From positions 42,986 to 106,985 of the forward strand of contig NZ_JAATUR010000009.1 of assembly GCF_011881725.1 (NCBI RefSeq): 64,000 nucleotides of DNA. Reading direction: 5' to 3'. The first letter of the stretch is position 1. Each line of letters starts with the position of its first letter. The DNA comes from Escherichia coli. Its GTDB lineage: Bacteria > Pseudomonadota > Gammaproteobacteria > Enterobacterales > Enterobacteriaceae. Positions 60,355 through 64,000 of the stretch are shown piece after piece. Position numbers and translations under genes: made by a program. The notes under the pieces are model-generated. The model was given only the letters and a program-made list of their open reading frames with translations, was not told the origin of the DNA and did no database searches.

Positions 60355-61776
60355 TTACAATAACCATTCAACGGGTAATATTGACGCCAGTCTGACCAAA
60401 ACCCGCTTCCAGAAACTGGTTGCGGGTTCTTTTTTGAGAAGAATTTCTTCCTTCCCGTGGCGATCGACCCAGTTAATCCGCCCCCACCGATCCAAACGCA
60501 ACTGCCAGGCCGCATCATACTGACTCTGAATAAAGCGTTTATCGATCAGTTGCGCCAGCGCTTCGCTCTCTATAACCAGGCCCATTTCAGTATTGAGTAA
60601 TGTTGAACGCGGGTCGAAATTGAATGATCCAATAAACACGGTTTTGCCATCGATACTGAAGGTCTTGGCATGCAGACTGGCACCGGAATTCCCGGTTATT
60701 CCACGGTCATGCAGTGTACCAGGTTGTTCCCTCGTCGGCTTCAGTTCAAAGAGTTCCACGCCATAACGGAGCAATTTTTTGCGCCAGCGTGCGTAGCCAG
60801 CATGCACCACTGCGACATCATTGGCGGCAAGTGAGTTGGTTAAGATCGCTACCTTTACTCCTTTTCTTACCATCCGTAACAGTTGTGCCACACCTGCACG
60901 CGTCGGCACAAAATAGGAAGAGATAATATCAATCCGCTCGCCGGGTGACCCCATGATATCGAACAGACGCTGCGGCAGAAGGGAATGGCGTTTTGCTTTG
61001 CCCTCCCCTTTCGCAGGATCATCACTTAATAAACGCGTTTTTGCCCAAATAAGCGGTAACGTCCCCTCAACGAGTTGATTCATAAAAGGACTGGAGTCAA
61101 GTTTGCGCAAATAGCGATGCGTGATGCTGTCGTTACGCCAGGATGCGGGTAATTCAATACGATCAGCCATTTCACCTTCGGATACATCCAGAACATGCTG
61201 CAAGGGTGAAACTGATTTGCAATACCAGTAGCGGGTGAAATCATCAGCAACGTCCTCCACCACCGACCCGATTGCCATGACATCTAAATCCGAAAAAAGT
61301 GGCTCTTCCCCGGCACCAAAATAAGCATCACCAATATTTCGCCCTCCCACCAGCGTCACCACGCCATCGACGGTGAAACTTTTATTATGCATACGGCGAT
61401 TGAGGCGGGAAAAGTCGGTGATATAACCAAGCGGACGTAGCAAGCGAAACGAGAAAGGATTGAAGAGTCGAACTTCAATACGCGGATGGCTATCAAGCAA
61501 GCGTAAAATGTCGTCAAGTCCGGGCGTATTGTTGTCATCCAGCAGCAAACGGACACGAACGCCACGCTTTGCTGCGGCTAACAGTGCGGAAAACAGTAAC
61601 CGCCCCGACATATCGTCCTGCCAGATGTAATACTGCACATCCAGCGTATGTTCCGCCATTTCTGCCAGGCGATAACGTGCGGCAAACGCATCCAGACCTT
61701 TATCAAGAGGGAAAATGCCGCACAGTCCTGGGTGTTGCAAACACAAGGGCAACACCGCGCTCGCCAGCCGGGGCAA
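60355..61776 (-). CDS. clsC: ClsC, cardiolipin synthase C
   Basis: Phospholipase D-superfamily enzyme; in E. coli it uses phosphatidylethanolamine and phosphatidylglycerol as substrates and works with YmdB. Two HKD motifs: HNKSFTVDGVVTLVGGRN (about 130-147) and HAKTFSIDGKTVFIGSFN (about 370-387). TTG start at 61776 gives 473 residues; AAGGAG lies eight bases before it, whereas an in-frame ATG three codons earlier directly abuts that site. The TTG is one base after the ymdB stop, implying coupled translation. Confidence 0.93.
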   Translation of the reverse strand: MPRLASAVLPLCLQHPGLCGIFPLDKGLDAFAARYRLAEMAEHTLDVQYYIWQDDMSGRLLFSALLAAAKRGVRVRLLLDDNNTPGLDDILRLLDSHPRIEVRLFNPFSFRLLRPLGYITDFSRLNRRMHNKSFTVDGVVTLVGGRNIGDAYFGAGEEPLFSDLDVMAIGSVVEDVADDFTRYWYCKSVSPLQHVLDVSEGEMADRIELPASWRNDSITHRYLRKLDSSPFMNQLVEGTLPLIWAKTRLLSDDPAKGEGKAKRHSLLPQRLFDIMGSPGERIDIISSYFVPTRAGVAQLLRMVRKGVKVAILTNSLAANDVAVVHAGYARWRKKLLRYGVELFELKPTREQPGTLHDRGITGNSGASLHAKTFSIDGKTVFIGSFNFDPRSTLLNTEMGLVIESEALAQLIDKRFIQSQYDAAWQLRLDRWGRINWVDRHGKEEILLKKEPATSFWKRVLVRLASILPVEWLL

Positions 61777-61777
61777 A

Positions 61778-62311
61778 TCATTCATCTCCTTGTTGGGTAA
61801 GGAGTCTCTCGTAGAGATGGGCGTTTTCTTCATCATAACAGACAAAGTATACCTGCTCGGGTAAAGCGTGACGGGTAATAAATTCTGAAATGGTTTTTAC
61901 TGCTATTTCAGCCGCTGCAGCGCGTGGGTATCCGTAAACACCAGTACTAATGGCTGGGAAAGCTACCGACGTATAACCGTTCGCCTCGACCAGTCGCAGG
62001 CTATTGAGATAGGCATCCTGCAATAGCTGATCTTCATTTTGTTCTCCGCCACGCCACACGGGTCCAACGGTATGTACAACAGCTTTGGCGGGGAGATCGC
62101 CTGCAAGAGTAATGACTGCGTGTCCTGTAGGGCAATCGCCCTGCTGTTGCCTGACTTTTAAACAAGCATCAAGCAGCGCCGGGCCAGCTGCGCGATGAAT
62201 GGCTCCATCGACGCCGCCGCCCCCCATTAATGACCGATTAGCCGCATTCACAATCACATCAACGGCCAGTTTGGTAATATCGCCCTGTACAACATGAATA
62301 CGCGATTTCAT
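61778..62311 (-). CDS. ymdB: YmdB, macrodomain O-acetyl-ADP-ribose deacetylase and RNase III regulator
   Basis: 177 residues, one macrodomain: GDIT (10-13), NAAN (22-25), [10 protein letters not shown] (30-39) and ISTGVYGYP (about 120-128). Asn25 and Asp35, the catalytic pair, are present. It deacetylates O-acetyl-ADP-ribose and also inhibits RNase III under stress in E. coli. Arg occupies position 26, where I recall Pro in K-12. Directly upstream of clsC. Confidence 0.95.
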   Translation of the reverse strand: MKSRIHVVQGDITKLAVDVIVNAANRSLMGGGGVDGAIHRAAGPALLDACLKVRQQQGDCPTGHAVITLAGDLPAKAVVHTVGPVWRGGEQNEDQLLQDAYLNSLRLVEANGYTSVAFPAISTGVYGYPRAAAAEIAVKTISEFITRHALPEQVYFVCYDEENAHLYERLLTQQGDE

Positions 62312-62404
62312 AACGCCTCCTTACACCATCTTGTTTCTTAAGTGTACAGCAGGGTTTTTAGAGAAATCGCATTTTTCTTGTCAGCTTCGTGGTCAAATCG
62401 GGAC

Positions 62405-62715
62405 TCATTTATATTCGATACTCATTACCGCCAATGTTTTTTGTTCATTAACGTACTGCATTTTTACTGAGGCGATTTGCTGGTTTTTTGTACTCCACTC
62501 ATAAATCCTTTGCTGGAGTAGCGTTTGGTGTGAACAAGGCCATTTTGCATACAGGTCATTTTAACGTGTGCTTGCTCGGCACTGACTTCGCAAGGTGACT
62601 CAACAATTTCACCACGAAAGCTTATTATACCGCCTTGCGCAGCGCTCCCTGCAGTGGCAATAAAAGGCACAACCAGACTGCTGAGCATAAGGGAGTTTAA
62701 AATCGGTCTGAACAT
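62405..62715 (-). pseudogene. ymdA: ymdA, frameshifted by a one-base loss
   Basis: The frame from ATG 62715 encodes a signal peptide and beta-rich start (MFRPILNSLMLSSLVVPFIA) and stops early at 62464 after 83 codons. Beyond FMSG the other frame continues the family sequence: TKNQQIASVKMQYVNEQ, then LAVMSIEYK, ending at 62405. Adding one base near 62493-62496 restores a single 103-codon frame, the length I recall for K-12 YmdA. The family is an uncharacterised secreted protein next to csgC. Loss may be recent, because the rest of the frame is intact. A sequencing error would look the same. Confidence 0.85.
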
Positions 62716-62839
62716 TTTTATATTTCCTCAATGATTAATCATCCTTGAGGGGGTGTAATCCATGCATTCAGGTTCAGATTGGCCGACGCAAGTCAGACCA
62801 CATTCTCCCGATTTATATTATGCTCGACACATCTAAATA

Positions 62840-63172
62840 TTAAGACTTTTCTGAGGAAGGCGGCCATTGTTGTGACAAATGTAGTGACTGTCCATCAGAT
62901 ACAGTAACAACGATCTTCACCCGATCGTCCGGGGAAATATTCAAACTCAATTTCGTCAAGGCAATGGGTTGATTAGCGGGCAATGAGAGGGTCTTTTCTT
63001 GTTTGGTCTGGCTTTGACCTGAACTGCCTTCACGCAGAGACAATATTTGCACCCGGCACAAGCAAGATTGCGTCAGGGTAACTTCTGGAATAATGGTGTA
63101 CATGTCGCCTTGCTGAGTCGTATTAAAGGTTATTTGACTGGAAAGCGCCGCAAGGAGTAATAACGCGTTCAT
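62840..63172 (-). CDS. csgC: CsgC, periplasmic inhibitor of curli amyloid formation
   Basis: 110 residues, Ig-like beta sandwich with a CLC pair (QSCLCRVQI, about 36-38) as in E. coli CsgC. It stops CsgA from forming amyloid in the periplasm. The N-terminal hydrophobic part (MNALLLLAALSSQ) is the signal peptide. Third gene of csgBAC; a terminator-like hairpin after csgA makes its expression lower. Confidence 0.95.
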   Translation of the reverse strand: MNALLLLAALSSQITFNTTQQGDMYTIIPEVTLTQSCLCRVQILSLREGSSGQSQTKQEKTLSLPANQPIALTKLSLNISPDDRVKIVVTVSDGQSLHLSQQWPPSSEKS

Positions 63173-63198
63173 ATTTTTCTCCTGATAAAAGTCTCCCG

Positions 63199-63224
63199 AA
63201 AAAAACAGGGCTTCCGCCCTGTTT
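63199..63224 (-). terminator. Hairpin/terminator after csgA
   Basis: On the minus strand AACAGGGC-GGAA-GCCCTGTT followed by TTTTTCGGG, 20 bases after csgA. It would end or protect csgBA mRNA and lower csgC. Confidence 0.85.
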
Positions 63225-63244
63225 TCAGTAATACGATTTATATA

Positions 63245-63700
63245 TTAGTACTGATGGGCTGTAGCATTGTTACCAAAGCCAACCTGAGTTACGTTGACGC
63301 TGGAGTTAGATGCAGTTTGGTCAACCGCTGCACCGTTGCCGCCACCAAACTGTTTAACAGTCATTTCAGAGTTTTTACCGTTCCACTGATCCAGTGTCGC
63401 GCTGTTACCAAAGCCACGTTGGGTCAGTTCGATGGAACTGTCATCAGAGCCCTGACCAACATCTGCACCGTTACCACCACCGTGCTGGGTAATGGTCAGA
63501 TCAGAGTTACGAGCATCCGTTTGCAGAGCAACTGCAGAGTTACCACCACCGTACTGATAAATATTCAGCTCTGAATTTGGGCCGCTATTATTACCGCCAC
63601 CACCGTGGTGACCGCCGCCGCCGAACTGAGGAATAGAACCTGCCAAAGCGCTACCGGAGAATACGATTGCTGCAATTGCTGCTACTTTTAAAAGTTTCAT
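63245..63700 (-). CDS. csgA: CsgA, major curli fibre subunit
   Basis: 151 residues: Sec signal peptide (1-20), the N22 segment that steers export through CsgG (here GSIPQFGGGGHHGGGGNN), then five amyloid repeats of the pattern S-x5-Q-x-G-x-G-N-x-A-x3-Q. The repeats begin SELNIYQYGGGNSA, SDLTITQHGGGNGA, SSIELTQRGFGNSA, SEMTVKQFGGGNGA and SSVNVTQVGFGNNA. All Ser, Gln, Gly and Asn key positions are kept. Secreted and nucleated by CsgB to form curli used in biofilm. Confidence 0.97.
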   Translation of the reverse strand: MKLLKVAAIAAIVFSGSALAGSIPQFGGGGHHGGGGNNSGPNSELNIYQYGGGNSAVALQTDARNSDLTITQHGGGNGADVGQGSDDSSIELTQRGFGNSATLDQWNGKNSEMTVKQFGGGNGAAVDQTASNSSVNVTQVGFGNNATAHQY

Positions 63701-63740
63701 GTAAAACCCCCATCGGATTGATTTAAAAGTCGAATGGAAA

Positions 63741-64000
63741 TTAACGCTGTGTTACGCGAATAGCCATTTGCGACTGTCTCTGCACTACAATTGCCGTTTT
63801 TTGAGTACCATGCTGCGTAATATTTGCTTTATTACCAGAACCTTTCTGGATAATCATCGCAGTATTACCATATGCGCCTTGCGAAATACTTGCATCATTG
63901 GCATTACCAGCCTGATCAATATACGCAAGGTTATAATCTCCTGTCTGGTTAATTCTTGCCCGATTGCTATTACCATCTTGCGAAACAACCGACAAAAGTT
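63741..64000 (-). CDS. csgB: CsgB, curli nucleator (5' end cut by window edge)
   Basis: About the last 85 of 151 residues, ending QRQSQMAIRVTQR. The five-repeat amyloid pattern (NRARINQTGDYNLA, NDASISQGAYGNTA, NKANITQHGTQKTA) shows CsgB; the final repeat with basic residues anchors it to the cell surface. The frame stays open to base 64000, so the methionine-like start inside the window (TTG at 63995) is not the real start. Forty bases upstream of csgA in csgBAC. Confidence 0.96.
   Translation of the reverse strand, partial: LLSVVSQDGNSNRARINQTGDYNLAYIDQAGNANDASISQGAYGNTAMIIQKGSGNKANITQHGTQKTAIVVQRQSQMAIRVTQR

Noticed and set aside
63245..64000. Tandem repeats in the csg genes as a non-coding repeat array
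   Set aside because: They are in-frame amyloid repeats of CsgA and CsgB with conserved Ser, Gln, Gly and Asn.

Overview
The window is core chromosome of Escherichia: E. coli itself or a very close relative such as a cryptic clade. Gene order, protein lengths and start codons match, as far as I remember it, the E. coli K-12 segment from csgB to ycfJ, read here in the opposite orientation. Many proteins carry scattered substitutions against the K-12 sequences I remember (FlgE centre, FlgJ linker, Rne tail, OpgC loop, FhuE N-terminus), so this is not K-12 itself. I see no prophage, insertion sequence, integron, CRISPR array, tRNA or rRNA. The only repeats are REP/BIME palindromes between genes.

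Layout: 1-6282 is on the minus strand: ycfJ (cut by the window edge), ndh, then hinT-ycfL-lpoB-thiK-nagZ-ycfP, which joins peptidoglycan synthesis control and recycling to thiamine salvage. fhuE (+) encodes a ferric-siderophore receptor and converges with ptsG (-), the glucose PTS permease. Next, on the minus strand, come ycfH-holB-tmk-mltG-pabC and the fatty-acid/phospholipid cluster fabF, acpP, fabG, fabD, fabH, plsX, rpmF, yceD. yceF (+), rluC (-) and rne (+, with its long autoregulatory leader) follow.

27-39 kb is flagellar: flgBCDEFGHIJ and flgKL on the minus strand, flgA and flgMN on the plus strand. Sigma-28 promoters are visible before flgM and flgK. 38.8-42.6 kb holds murJ, yceM, yceH and rimJ (-). 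42.8-50.2 kb is a run of small plus-strand units: mdtH, grxB, yceB, pyrC, dinI, bssS, solA, yceO, yceJ-yceI. Then come trhO (-), lpxL, mdtG and msyB (+), yceK (-), opgGH (-) with divergent opgC (+) for periplasmic glucans, ymdB-clsC (-), a broken ymdA, and the curli operon csgC, csgA, csgB (-, csgB cut by the window end).

Much of the window concerns the cell envelope: lipid A, phospholipid, peptidoglycan, glucans, flagella and curli. Several classical control elements are readable: an FNR site before ndh, Mlc/CRP-like sites and an SgrS pairing region before ptsG, a PurR box and translation-switch hairpin before pyrC, and a LexA box before dinI. I found no undescribed multi-gene system. The most noteworthy departures are a one-base frameshift in ymdA, the changed start of yceO inside the solA terminator, full antisense coverage of yceK by the likely msyB transcript, a diverged centre of the hook protein, and small unassigned ORFs between opgG and opgC. 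Statements about K-12 rest on memory, not on a search.
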